DNA from: Alisma plantago-aquatica
Lineage: Eukaryota; Streptophyta; Magnoliopsida; Alismatales; Alismataceae
NCBI GenBank assembly: GCA_963693085.1
Contig: OY856413.1
Span: forward strand, 545,964,879-546,028,878
Direction: 5' to 3'
Length of the DNA: 64,000 nucleotides
Under the pieces are notes generated by a model that did no database searches, was not told where the DNA came from, and was given only the letters and a program-made list of their open reading frames with translations. Shown piece by piece: positions 1 through 10,600 of this stretch (positions within the stretch are counted from its first letter, which is position 1; every line of letters starts with the position of its first letter). The translations under genes were made by a program, and so were the position numbers.

Positions 1-382
1 AGGCCCATTAACTCTCTTGTTACCTCTTACCAGGAAACAAGGTATATTATGACACTCAAAGTACATTCACAATAGTGAATTAAACATCATAGCTCATACC
101 TGGCCATGATCATCATTTCAACATACCTGCATGGTTAGCACAGATGATAACAGTGATATCAATTGCATATCAGAACCATGTTCAACAAATATGAATTAAC
201 TATTCATGGGTAGCACCACTATTCCCTTACCAGGGTTTGGGTTTCCCATTGCATGTCATATGAGGATAATCATCTTATTACCACATCATAGTTATGGTTT
301 ATCACCATATTGCCCAAAATTAGCGTTCATTAAAAAATACATAGTATTACCCTGGATTTGAGCTTCACAGCACATCAAACAT

Positions 383-924
383 TAGGGTTTCTCATGAAAC
401 CATCCTTAGTCAGGGTTTCACATAAATTTCACCCTAGAAAAGGATTTACATTCAATAATCCACAATTAGGGTTTACTATTCATCCCAATTAGGGTTTCAT
501 GTTCCATTACTCATAACTAGGGTTTACTATTCATCCCAATTAGGGTTTTGGGTCACATTACTCTTAATTAGATCTACACACATCATCATCATGAATTAGG
601 GTTACATTCATACCTTGGATTAGGGTTTCAATTATAATTGCCCTGGATTAGGGTTAAGGTTCAACGACCTTATCAATTAGGGTTTATGTTCATGATTAGG
701 GTTTCATTATCTCTTTACTTAAGCATCATACCCTTAATCACCACATGATTCATACTCATGTATCAACTCCATGCTATCATTCCTCTCAACTTGATTAGGT
801 CATATCAACCCTTATCCAAGTTCATACAACTATGAATGGCATAGTGTACCAAGTCATTGCTCTTATAAGCAATTAGGGTTCATCCCTTAATTGAAACTAA
901 TCACTTAGGTACTATTAGGGTTTT
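383..924. repeat. Dispersed TTAGGGTTT (telo-box-like) motif array inside the Gypsy-1 LTR
   Basis: About twelve copies of (A)TTAGGG(T)TT occur in 540 bp (for example near 383, 468, 488, 539, 596, 623, 648, 676, 697, 872 and 914), separated by unrelated spacers. The minus strand, which is the element's sense strand, therefore reads AAACCCTAA, the plant telo-box. The same array is present in the other LTR (about 16960-17500). It is not a telomere: the units are not tandem and both flanks are LTR sequence. Confidence 0.75.
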
Positions 925-1026
925 AACCTTTGTACCTTTATTGATTAACATTAATAACCATCATTAGATTATTGGAACTATCATTACCTTCAATATCCAA
1001 GTAATTGAACCACCATCAACCTCCAT

Positions 1027-1640
1027 GCGGTTTTGAAGTTTCATCACCAAACGGTTTTGAAACCGTTTTCCACCAAACGGTTTTGAAACCGTTTGACCCC
1101 AAATGGTTTTGAAACCGTTTGGCCCCAAATAGTTTCAAGATCATTTGGTCTCAAACGGTCTCAAGACCGTTTGGGCAAAATCAGTCCCAAAACCGTAAGG
1201 GCTCACTAGGTCATTTATCAATCAAATCGATTTCCAATTGCACCATTGAATTGACTATTGGTTATTCAATTGAAGGATTCATCAATATAAACCATTAGAT
1301 CATCATCCATGGGTCAAGGATCAACCACTAACCCACCAAATGGTCTCAAGACCGTTCGACCCAAAATGTCTTGAAATCATTAGGGCCAATCAAGGATTCT
1401 TCAATCAATTGGATTAGGGTTTCCACTTGAAGGATTGTGCACAAATTGAATTAATCAATTGAGTCCATTGGATCATCATCCAACCTATAATTAAGTTCAG
1501 ACCTCAAATGGTCAACTATACCAAACAGTCAAACCCTTCATGCAGTTTGGAGTCTAAGACACCAAACGGTTTGCAAACCGTTTGGTCTCAAACGGTTTGG
1601 TGAAATCGTTTGGACCAAAGGTCCAAGACCGTTTGCTCTT
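1027..1640. repeat. Palindromic AAACGG...CCGTTT word array, Gypsy-1 3' LTR
   Basis: The core unit is AAACGGTTTTGAAACCGTTT, an imperfect 20-bp palindrome, repeated with an exact 26-bp period at 1049, 1075, 1101, 1127 and 1153. Further single words lie near 1337-1365 and 1509-1640. Many units have decayed by C-to-T or G-to-A changes (AAATGG, CCATTT). The counterpart in the other LTR is at about 17605-17775, 17913-17990 and 18137-18262. The middle cluster there holds about two more words than the one here, so the array has contracted or expanded by whole units. Confidence 0.9.
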
Positions 1641-3021
1641 GATCTTTGATTAAGGTGTGTGCTTATGAACAGGTTATCATCTTCAACCTTTAGACTCACA
1701 TAACTACTGCCATTTTCCATGGCAACTCCATTAATCAAGCAAGGCTATTGCAATAATAATAATTAACTCAATTGCATGAAGAAATTGAATTCAATGACAA
1801 GGATTATGGGTTTAAGTTATATAACCCGCCTTCAAATATGATCCCAAGATCCAAGCTTCACGTCTCCAATTGTGATTGAAGCTCTAGCAACCTCCTAAGG
1901 TCGTTTCTCAAGCTTTTGGGGTGAAAAGATCGACTTGGGTTGAAGATGGAGTGAAGAAATGAAGGAATCATACATTGTTTTATGATTTTCACCATGAAAT
2001 CAAGAAGAACGAAGGTCAAAGACTTACCAAGAGGTTGGGAGCGTCCTTCCAGCTGTTCCTAGCTCTCTTGGTCGGTTTTTCAAGCAAGGAGAAGAAAGGA
2101 ATCCGAAAAGATCCTTAGGTGGGTTGGAAAAGGCTCTTTTATAAGAAAATTGATGAAAGAGAAAATGTTTTATAAAAAATCAATTAATTCCAAAAATGTT
2201 GCCACCACTTCCTATCCTTGGTTTTCTTGCATGCAAAGGAAACTCAATACCCACCGAGATCCCTTCCATTATCCATGGATTAAGGGAAAAGAAAATAAGC
2301 ACCTTAATCCCTTATAATATTAATGTATATTTTTTAGTGGAAATTCTTTTCCTTATAATAAGGTGAGTGGAATTTCACCTCCTTAGGATATTTTCGGTCC
2401 TTGAAAAGCTAAAGGACGTCCACACACATAGTAATTCCACCATTTTAATTTTGGTTGAAGGCCCTTCAATTATTTTATTTATTCTTGCATTAATGTTTCC
2501 ATTATGCATATATCTTGATTATTTTAATATCAAGATTCTCTCTCCTTCAACTTAAATCAAATGAGGTTCCCCTCTCATTTTGTTTGATCTACATGATTCC
2601 AAGAAACATTAGGGACCTTATTGAAGTGGTAAATTACATATTTCACCCTAGGTTTTGGGTAAATTGCACATTACACCAAAACTAGGTTTTCATGCACAAA
2701 CATTGCTTTGTCGGCTCTTTCTTGGAATTTAGGCTATCACAAGCCATACCTCTGCATCATATTCACTCTCATGATGCTTTAACACATGAGGAACATATTA
2801 TCATGCACAATTTGCAAATAGACCCCTCAACTTGGGTAATTTGCACTTAAGTCCAAAACAGGCAAAATATTGATTTCAACAATATTCAAAAAGGACTAAA
2901 ATTGTAATATAAGTTCCTCTTGAGCCTTAATTACTTTTTAAAAGATAAGAGGATGCATATAATCACTTTTATTAAGCAAAACACCTAGGGTTAATTCATA
3001 ACCCAGGTCAGGGATGTTACA

Positions 3022-3037
3022 AGTTTATCCACCCCTT
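3022..3037 (-). other. Polypurine tract of Gypsy-1
   Basis: On the minus strand the bases directly before the LTR start read AAGGGGTGGATAAACT, followed by TGTAACATCCC. A purine-rich run ending at the LTR boundary is the expected primer site for plus-strand DNA synthesis. The last few bases are not pure purine. Confidence 0.65.
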
Positions 3038-3074
3038 ATAATGATTTCGTACCCGAAATCATCAACAAAACATT

Positions 3075-3407
3075 AAGAGAAAAGAGAAGGATACTTCCTC
3101 CTCATCTCATCCTCTAGTTCCCACGTAGCTTCTTCAATGCCACGGTGATTCTAGAGGACTTTTACAAGACTAATGTCTTCTTTTTCAACTTCTTGATTCT
3201 TCTGTCAAGAACCAACACAGGTCCTTCAACATAAGATATGTCATCATTTAGTTCTGCCTCCACATGTTGTAGAACTAACTCAGTGTCAGGATGACACTTC
3301 CTCAACATAGAGATATGAAACACTGGGTGCAATCTATGAAACTTAGGTGGTAACTCCAACTTATAGGCTACCTTTCCCATCCTCTCAATGACCGGATAAG
3401 GCCCCAT
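3075..3407 (-). pseudogene. Gypsy-1 integrase C-terminus and chromodomain, decayed
   Basis: The minus frame begins with the conserved block GPYPVIERMGKVAYKLELPP and HPVFHISMLRK, which ends the integrase of plant chromoviruses. It then reads ILD-type residues (VLDRRIKKLKKK), VKVL, a stop, NHRGIEEATWELEDEM and RKYPSLF. That tail is the chromodomain that tethers chromovirus integrase to chromatin. The stop sits where related elements have Trp (VLW to VL-TAG), a G-to-A change. The chromodomain, long LTRs and protease type fit the Tekay/Del clade best, but the clade call is from family knowledge and not from a tree. A homologous, differently damaged copy lies at 46545-46765. Confidence 0.85.
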
Positions 3408-3469
3408 AAATCTAGGAGCTAACTTCCCTTTCTTTCCAAATCTCAGGATACCTTTCCAAGGTGAAACCT

Positions 3470-4371
3470 AAAGGTATGCCCTGTCTCCGACTTGGAATTC
3501 TAAAGGTCTATGATGCTTGTAAGCATTGGATTTTTGTCTATCCTGGGCTGTTTTCAACTGTTGTTGTATGATCTTTATCTTCTCAGTTGTTTGTTGAACC
3601 AGCTCAGGACCCAAAAGTTGATATTTACCAGTTTCATACCAACATAGGGGAGATCTACAACGTCTACCATACAAAGCCTCATATGGTGCCATCTCAATAT
3701 TGTGTTAATATCTGTTATTATAAGAAAAACTCTATCAATCTCAGATGTAGATCCCAACTCCCCACAAACTAAAGGACACATGCCCTAAGCAAGTCCTCTA
3801 GGGTTTGTATCGTCCTCTCCGACTATCCATCTGTCTGAGGATGAAAGGTTGTACTAAACCTCAGTTGAGTGCCCAAAGCTTTATGAAGTCGTTCCCAAAA
3901 ATGACTCGTAAACTGAGGACCTCTATCAGAAACTATTGTAACTGGTACCCCATGCAGCTGCACTATCTCATCTATGTAGATTTATTCAAGATTCTCAGTT
4001 GTATATGTTGTCTTGACAGGTAAGAAATGTGATGTCTTTGTCAACCTATCAACTATTACCCAAATGGAATCATGACTTTTGGATGTTCTAGGAAAACCAA
4101 CCACAAAGTCCATAGTTACATGATCCCACTTCCACTGTGGTATAGGTAGGGGTTGCATTGTTCCTGCGGGCTTCTGATGTTCAGCTTTAACCTGCTGACA
4201 CACCGGACACCGCATAACAAACTCAGCAACATCCTTCTTCAAACTAGTCCGCCAATACATATACTTTAATTTATGATACATCTTGGTACTCCCTAGATGC
4301 ATAACATATATTGAAGAATGAGCTTCGTCCAGGACTAACTTTCTTAAGTTGTCAACATCAGGTACTACCAT
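3470..4371 (-). pseudogene. Gypsy-1 integrase core, decayed
   Basis: The integrase would insert the cDNA into the host genome. The minus strand shows an HHCC zinc-binding region (EAHSSIYVMH ... RCPVCQQ), then MDF with the first catalytic Asp. After a stop it shows VSDRGPQF with the second Asp, and FHPQTDG-stop-SERT with the catalytic Glu exactly 35 residues after the second Asp. Stops replace Gln in the TDGQSERT and VLQF motifs, judging from the better-kept fragment at 47529-47900. A frameshift near 3690 moves the reading out of the LIEF/AYNN block, after which APYEALYGRRCRSP continues in another frame. The expected HPG of the zinc finger reads HLG. The gene cannot encode an active integrase. 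Confidence 0.9.
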
Positions 4372-4617
4372 CCTTACATGGTAACAGGCTACCTGATCGT
4401 CAGAATCATGGAAACCATCCTATTTCTCACTGCCATATTCTGACCTGATCTACTGAATCATAGAATGAGTCTGATGTGCTTCTTTAATCTAATGTCTTAG
4501 AGTTGGCTTTATGTGCATCTCAGCTAACAACCCGGCTAACAATGACACTTTAAGCTATACATTGTCTTGCCTTACGGAGATAAACATATCTCTCTTAGAG
4601 CACACTGAGGAGTTTAG

Positions 4618-5070
4618 CTATGCTTTATCTAAGGCTGGTGTTGTTGATTTTCTACTTAGTGCATCAGCAACCACATTGTCTTCCCCTGGATGATAATCAA
4701 TTGTACAATCATAGTCCTTGATTAACTCCATCCAGCAGCTTTGCCTCATATTTAGCTCATGCTGAGAAAAGATATACTTTAGGTTTTTATGGTTTGTGAA
4801 AATATGGAATGTTTCTCCATAGAGATAATGTCTCCAGATCTTCAAGGCATGAACCACAACAGCTAGCTCTAGATCGTGTGTCAGATAATTCTCCTCGTGT
4901 TTCTTAAGTTGTCGAGAAGAAAAAGAAATCACTTGTTTATCCTGCATCAACACACATCCTAAGCCATTCTTAGATGCATCACAGAAGACTATGTACCCCT
5001 TTCCTTGCTCAGGTAGCACCAACACATGTGCACTTGTTAACATTTCCTTCAGCAACTGGAATGATTATTG
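4618..5070 (-). pseudogene. Gypsy-1 RNase H domain, decayed
   Basis: The RNase H would degrade the RNA strand of the RNA-DNA hybrid. The frame reads [15 protein letters not shown] (first catalytic Asp), [24 protein letters not shown] (catalytic Glu), [10 protein letters not shown] and [14 protein letters not shown]. The block normally written TDHK reads TNHK, so an Asp expected from the family is Asn. A TAA stop at 5065-5067 separates this block from the RT thumb, where a Gln or Glu codon is expected. The order after RT and before integrase is the gypsy order. Confidence 0.9.
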
Positions 5071-5082
5071 ACACTTATCATT

Positions 5083-5880
5083 TCAGACAAAAGGAATCTC
5101 CTTCCTTGTCAACTTGGTCAGGGGTAAGGCTATTGAACTGAAGTTCTTAATGAACCTCCTGTAATAGCCTGCCAGTCCTAGGAAACTTCTTATCTCTATC
5201 GGTGTCTTCGGATGTTCCCATTGCAGGACATATTCTACCTTCTTAGAATCAACACGAATACCTGAGGAAGATATTACGTGTCCAAGAAAGGAAACTTCTG
5301 GCAACTAGAACTCACACTTGCTAAACTTAGCATATAACTTATGCTCTCTTAGCAAAGTTAGAGCCTGACAAAGATGTTGTTCATGATGTTGAGCATCTCT
5401 ACTGTAGATCAGGATGTCATCTATGAAGATGACTACACACTGATCAAGAAAAGTTCGAAAGATTCTATTCATGAGTTCCATAAATGAAACGGGTGCATTA
5501 GTTAATCCAAACGACATAACTGTGAACTCATAGTGACCATACCTTTTCCTAAAGGTAGACTTAGGTATGTCACCCTCCTTGATACATAACTGATGGTATC
5601 CCAACCTCAGATCTATCTTAGAAAAGACAGTTGCACCACGCAACTGGTCAAACAAGTCATCAATCCTTGGAAGAGGATACTTGTTCTTTATAGTTATCTT
5701 GTTTAACTATCTATAGTCAATGAATAAATACATAGACCCATCCTTTTTCTTAACAAAAAGGACCGAAGCTCCCCAAGGTGAAGTACTTGGTCAGATAAAA
5801 TCCTTCTCAAGCAACTCTTGTAGTTGTTTCTTGAGTTCTTCCATTTCAGCAGGCGCCATCCTATACGACATTTGTGCTAT
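5083..5880 (-). pseudogene. Gypsy-1 reverse transcriptase, decayed
   Basis: Read from high to low coordinate, the protein shows MAPAEMEELKKQLQELLEKDFI, a TGA stop (5791-5793), PSTSPWGASVLFVKKKDGS, DYR, a TAG stop (5707-5709), LNK, then [36 protein letters not shown] and the catalytic FIDDILIYS. After CEF a TAG stop (5305-5307) precedes [12 protein letters not shown] and the thumb block [17 protein letters not shown]. Family comparison suggests the stops arose from Arg (CGA), Gln and Trp codons, all explained by single C-to-T or G-to-A changes. This is an RT of gypsy type, FIDD being a normal variant of YxDD. Confidence 0.93.
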
Positions 5881-6549
5881 TGGTTGCGTGCCTGGGATTA
5901 GATTTATTTCAAAATCAATTTCTCGGGGAGGTGGAACACCTAGAAGTTCTTCAAGAAATACATCTTCAAATTTCCTGACTACTGGAACTTCAGAAGGATG
6001 AGGACTCTCCATTGTGGTATCAACCACATGGGCTAAGAATGCAAGGCATCCTTGTCTCATCAACCTCTCAGCTACCATGGCTGACACAAGACATGTTGGA
6101 AGAATCTTTCTATCTCCCTGAAAGATCCATGTGTCACCACCATCTGTGAACACAGCTTGTTTGGAACTACAATCCGAGACAACCTTATACTTTTCTAAGG
6201 TGTCCATCCCAAGGATTATGTCAAAACCCTGCATCTCAAGTGGTATAAGATCCACTTGAATGCGGTGATTAGAAAAGAAAAGATTGCAGGGAGAACATAC
6301 TTCCCGCAATACTACAGATCCCATTAAAGGTGTTTCTAGCAACAAGCTATCTGCTCTATGACTGATAATCATGTTGCAGTCATCAATCACTTTTCGAGTG
6401 ATAAAAGAGTGTGTAGCACCCAGATCAATTAACACAGATACAAAGTAGGATAAAGACATATCAGAATAAAACAATTCCATCTGACCTGTCACAACCCGAG
6501 GGTTGACTACTACTTCACGCTGATTCATAGCATAGAATCTAGTCGTCAC
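5881..6549 (-). pseudogene. Gypsy-1 aspartic protease and RT-connection region
   Basis: An open minus frame begins near 6549 and runs into the RT N-terminus. The retropepsin active-site block reads VLIDLGATHSFI (Asp codon near 6424-6426), followed by LIPLEMQGFDIILGMDTLEKYK, the usual second conserved block (DIILGMD). The expected D-S-G or D-T-G triad is D-L-G here, which probably inactivates the enzyme. The C-terminal part, with EDVFLEELLGVPPPREIDFEINL and IPGTQPI, is the conserved linker into RT. The protease would process the Gag-Pol polyprotein. Confidence 0.88.
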
Positions 6550-6659
6550 TTGTTGTTGACCCTGTTCTAGATTATTAGATGTCGAAGAACCGGCTTGGGA
6601 CGCTTGTCCAAGTCCTCTAGCACCACTACCAGGTTGTTGCCTCAGAGAGCCCTACTGAC

Positions 6660-7730
6660 TCTGCCTCTGTTGTTGGGTCACATTCCTGACTTTCTCAGGA
6701 CAGTCCCTCACCACATGGCCTTCTCTTCCACAACTATAACAGGTTACATTCCCCCTTGGTGGTCTGGCTGGTCATGTTACTGACATAGAGGCTGAGTTGT
6801 GAGCTCCCTTTGGTGGTAAACTATGGTCTCTACCCTTACTTGACGTCCACTGCGTCTGGGTATTGAACCTTGGTGGTGGTATAGGCACAGAATACCTTGG
6901 TTTCTTGAAACTTCCAGCACTCTATCCTTGAAACTGTGGGTATTCCTTCTTACCCTTGGTCTGTCTCTTCTCAACTACAGACCTCTCTATGCGTCTTACA
7001 AACTCCATGAAAGTGGCAAACCTCTCCTGATTCTCCAAAGCAGACACCAGAGTGGTTAATTCAGCATTCAACCCCTTCTCGAACCACTGAATTCTCTCCT
7101 CATCATTAGATTCCATGTGCGGACAGAACCACAACAACTCCATGAACCTAGCCTCATATTCGCTAATGATCATTGGTCCTTGTTTAATCCTCTCAAACTG
7201 AGAGATCTTCTCATCTAGATACGTCTTGGGAAAGTATCTAGTGACAAATTCACGCCTGAATTCATCCCATCCAATCACAACTCCAGGTCTTTTGCCTTCC
7301 TCAATGGTCCAGCAGTGGCCAACACTCCCCTTTAAGAGATATACAGCATGCCTGACCCTCTCATCATCAAGAATCATGAGGATTTTGAAGGCTTTCTCCA
7401 ACTCAGTCAACCATAGATCAACATCTTCTAGATCAGCTGTACCAGCATACTCTAAGGCTCCTACCCTCTTTAGCCTTTCAAAAGTCTAGTCGGCACCATG
7501 TCTTTCAGCATGGGCTAGCACCCTGGGTGCAGGTAATGGCATTCTATCTGTCATATGGGTCATAGCTGCCATAAACTTCCCGAACATAGCCTAGAAGGCT
7601 GGGTTCCCCATATCAGCTTGATTGAACTGGGTTGTTCAGGTACAGGTTCCTCCTTGTCCTGGTCTCTTGCACCTCCTCCCGGTGTAGCAACACTGCTCTC
7701 AAAAGCGTGTTCATCGTGTGATCCAGACAT
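6660..7730 (-). pseudogene. Gypsy-1 Gag, decayed
   Basis: The likely start is the Met at about 7730 (MSGSHDEHAFESS). The reading then shifts frame and continues HAERHGAD-stop-TFERLKRVGALEYAG, DVDLWLTELEKAFKIL, the retrotransposon Gag core GWDEFRREFVTRYFPKTYLDEK and ISEYEARFMELL. After another frameshift comes a zinc knuckle CYSCGREGHVVRDC (about 6695-6740), which binds the genomic RNA. At least one stop and two frameshifts break the frame. Gag would form the cytoplasmic virus-like particle. Confidence 0.88.
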
Positions 7731-7839
7731 CTTTAGTTCTTCTTCTCCTCCTATATGAGCAGAAGACACTATTAGATAACTGGAAGACACTAGAACACAC
7801 TCAACAACCTTAATCCTATGTCTCTATAGACTCAGCGAA

Positions 7840-7857
7840 CCTAGAGCTTTGATACCA
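7840..7857 (-). other. Primer binding site of Gypsy-1 (tRNA-Met type)
   Basis: On the minus strand this reads TGGTATCAAAGCTCTAGG, close to the TGGTATCAGAGC complement of the plant initiator tRNA-Met 3' end. It lies 8 bp inside the 5' LTR boundary (7866). It fixes the orientation: LTR on the right, coding region running left. Confidence 0.85.
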
Positions 7858-10231
7858 CTTTTACTTGTGGCATACAACTCATAAAATAAGATTAACTAAT
7901 GCGAAAGCGTATTATTAGCAGCGGATTTACTGAAAATCACTAAAAATTAAAACCATTTATCAAGAGATCCATTAACAAGAAAACTCTTTCATTCAGAACC
8001 AAAGTATTTCAAGTACATATTGGTTCACTAGTACATCTCTCATACTATTTCTTCTCGAGAGTTACAACATTAACTGCTCTGTTAAACTCTACATCAGTAG
8101 TATAAACATCTCGAGGCATCAAGCCAAAAATTTAGATTGAATTATTAAAAGCACTAACTCCTAGGACCCGAGAGTATAGATATGACTCATGGGACTAACT
8201 ATACAAAACTAGACAGCCAATGTCTCCACCTAATGGATCACTGATGTCCCTGTGACTGCAGTTGCTTCTCTTCTCCTATAGAAGAGTTTCTGCCTTGTTG
8301 TATGCATCTACCTAAAAATGTTGAATCCCACGGGGGTGAGACAATTATAAAAATTTCCCCAACGGGAGATATAACTCTCTGCCAAAACATTATCATTGCA
8401 GTTTAATAGAAATAAACTGAGCAGTGGGATAATATAAATTAGTAGCAGATGAATCAACATCTATACATATTAGAACAACATTCTTATGCAAGTATTTCAA
8501 TTATAACTTGATAAAGCAGCATGTCTCTTACTCATTATGAATTAAAAGAACATAAGTACATTTATGTATCAAGGACATACTAAGTAATATAACATCAACC
8601 AGTGGTTCTCACATTTCAATCTTATGCAAATACGCTACACGGCTGATTATATTTTACAAACAAATTTAAGCTCTGAGGAGATGAGGTATACTACTCATAC
8701 TCCAACCGACCATTTCTAGAATCGAAATCGGTACCATAGATAGGTTAATGGAAGATTCGGATTCCCATGACCTCCCACATCCCGCTCAGGACTGTGTCGA
8801 CTGCTCAAATAGCTTTCTAGGGTATACTGGAACTTCGCTATAGAGTTACAGCGTCAACTGCACTCTCATCGGCAATCGAGAACATTAATGTTTATCTCCA
8901 TCGACCCGACATAAAATAACATTGGGAGATTAATAATACATCCATCCCAACCATCGGGAGATTTATGATACATCTATCCTGACACATGAAGGATTGAGAG
9001 GTTTAATGTTTACCCTTCCTCAATCTCTTCACAAGGACATAAGGATATTTTCGCCCATTTACCCCCACATATTCAGAATATGCGAATTCCAGGAATTCTA
9101 TAGGAAAACCTGTTTCACCATCACCAACTTCTGACGATGATGGATCTATGGTCAGAGCACTACATTAATAGATTTTAGTTAATTAATTAAGTACATTGTC
9201 GTATTCTTTTAGCATCAAGCAAGTTCTCAAACAAGACTTATTATGACAATGCTATAAGGAAACATGTACTATTTTCATCAAATACTCAACTGTCTTTAAA
9301 TGATATTGGGAACTTAGTCCCTTATTTCCAAACTGGGAATTCTCATCCATCACAGTTTCATCACCATAATAATATGGCCCAGGGTAATTAAACCCTTGAT
9401 TCATCATTAAGCATTGTTACCACTTTTCCAGGTAACCATCACCTTTAAGTCAACTAACCAAGGCAAACATGATACTTGCTATTACAAGCATCACACATGG
9501 TACTTGAGGCCCATTAACTCTCTTGTTACCTCTTACCAGGAAACAAGGTATATTATGACACTCAAAGTACATTCACAATAGTGAATTAAACATCATAGCT
9601 CATACCTGGCCATGATCATCATTTCAACATACCTGCATGGTTAGCACAGATGATAACAGTGATATCAATTGCATATCAGAACCATGTTCAATAGATATTA
9701 ATTAACTATTCATGGGTAGCACCACTATTCCCTTACCAGGGTTAGGGTTTCCCATTGCATGTCATATGAGGATAATCATCTCATTACCACATCATAGTTA
9801 TGGTTTATCCCCATATTGCCCAAAATTAGGGTTCATTAAACAATACATAGTATTACCCTGGATTTGAGCTTTGTTGACTCAAGGTCAATTAGGTAAATGT
9901 TGACTCACGTCCAAATTGACTAAACTCGTGTTTTGATGATGACTAACCATTCCATATATTGGTTTCTAATGTCTCTACTTGAGTGATTTCATATTAGGTA
10001 TTGACACACTCCAAATGCCATAACTTGTGCATATCAAATTGGAGAAAAGACAAGTCAAAGTCAATACAAGTGCATGTTTTTGTAATATGATGTAAATCCA
10101 TTAGAATCATGTTGTAAATCACTTGTAGTGATTGTATGACTGGTAATTAAGCTTAGAAAAAATCAGGAGCACTTAGATCGAATGTTAGATCACTTTAGAT
10201 GCAACTTTGAAAATTGATTACAGGCACTTTG

Positions 10232-10456
10232 TCGGTCGAGTTTCCCAGCCTGAAAACTCGACCGATCATCCTTTCAATTTTCTGGAGATTGCATCGGTTG
10301 AGTTTTGTTTACACAGAACTCGACCGATCAAGTAACTGACCATTTCGATTCCTAATGGTCGGTCGATTTTTTCAGGACAAACTCGACCGATCATTTGAGT
10401 ATTGGCCTTGTCGTTTACTTGATCGGTCGAGTTACCCTTATAGAAACTCGACCGAT
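10232..10456. repeat. Four CGGTCGAGTT...AACTCGACCG hairpins in the Copia-A U3
   Basis: Inverted repeats with an 11-12 bp stem (TCGGTCGAGTT / AACTCGACCGA) and short loops start at 10232, 10294, 10358 and 10422, a spacing of 62-64 bp. The matching array in the 3' LTR is 15699-15923, and two further hairpins lie inside the element at about 13806-13840 and 13870-13908. Several arms have lost pairing through CpG decay (GGTTGAG, CGAACAAT). Confidence 0.93.
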
Positions 10457-10593
10457 TGCACTGTATGGAAAAGTGCAGAAAAATGTTTCTAGGCATTGTA
10501 GAGTTGCAACAAGTGAAAATATATCTTTTGCAAGCCACAAAATGGCTAGTTTTCATTCTCAAGTGTTCCCAAAGGCTAAGAGGCATCCCCAGC

Positions 10594-10600
10594 TATAAAT
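10594..10600 (+). promoter_or_regulatory. TATA box of the Copia-A LTR
   Basis: TATAAAT followed by AGGACCCC lies about 140 bp downstream of the hairpin array. The same sequence is kept at 16063-16069 in the other LTR. Position and context fit the U3-R promoter. The start of transcription itself cannot be read from the sequence. Confidence 0.7.

Larger units (their letters stand above)
1..3021 (-). repeat. Gypsy-1 3' LTR, truncated by the window start
   Basis: This stretch repeats, base for base apart from scattered substitutions, the sequence running from 9507 to 19648 once the nested Copia-A element is removed. Base 1 corresponds to 9507, so roughly 1.64 kb of this LTR lies outside the window. 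On the minus strand it starts TGTAACATCCCTGACC, the usual plant gypsy LTR start, directly after the purine tract at 3022-3037. The full LTR is about 4.7 kb, judged from the other copy. It contains a telo-box-like array (383-924), a 26-bp palindromic word array (1027-1640), and a TATA-like TATAAG on the minus strand near 863-869. None of the open frames inside looks like coding sequence. Confidence 0.93.

Noticed and set aside
383..924. Interstitial telomere repeat
   Set aside because: Units are dispersed among spacers, not tandem, and lie within a defined LTR.
10232..10456. CRISPR-like array (repeats with similar spacing)
   Set aside because: Plant retrotransposon context, palindromic words with related spacers, no cas genes; it is an LTR promoter array.
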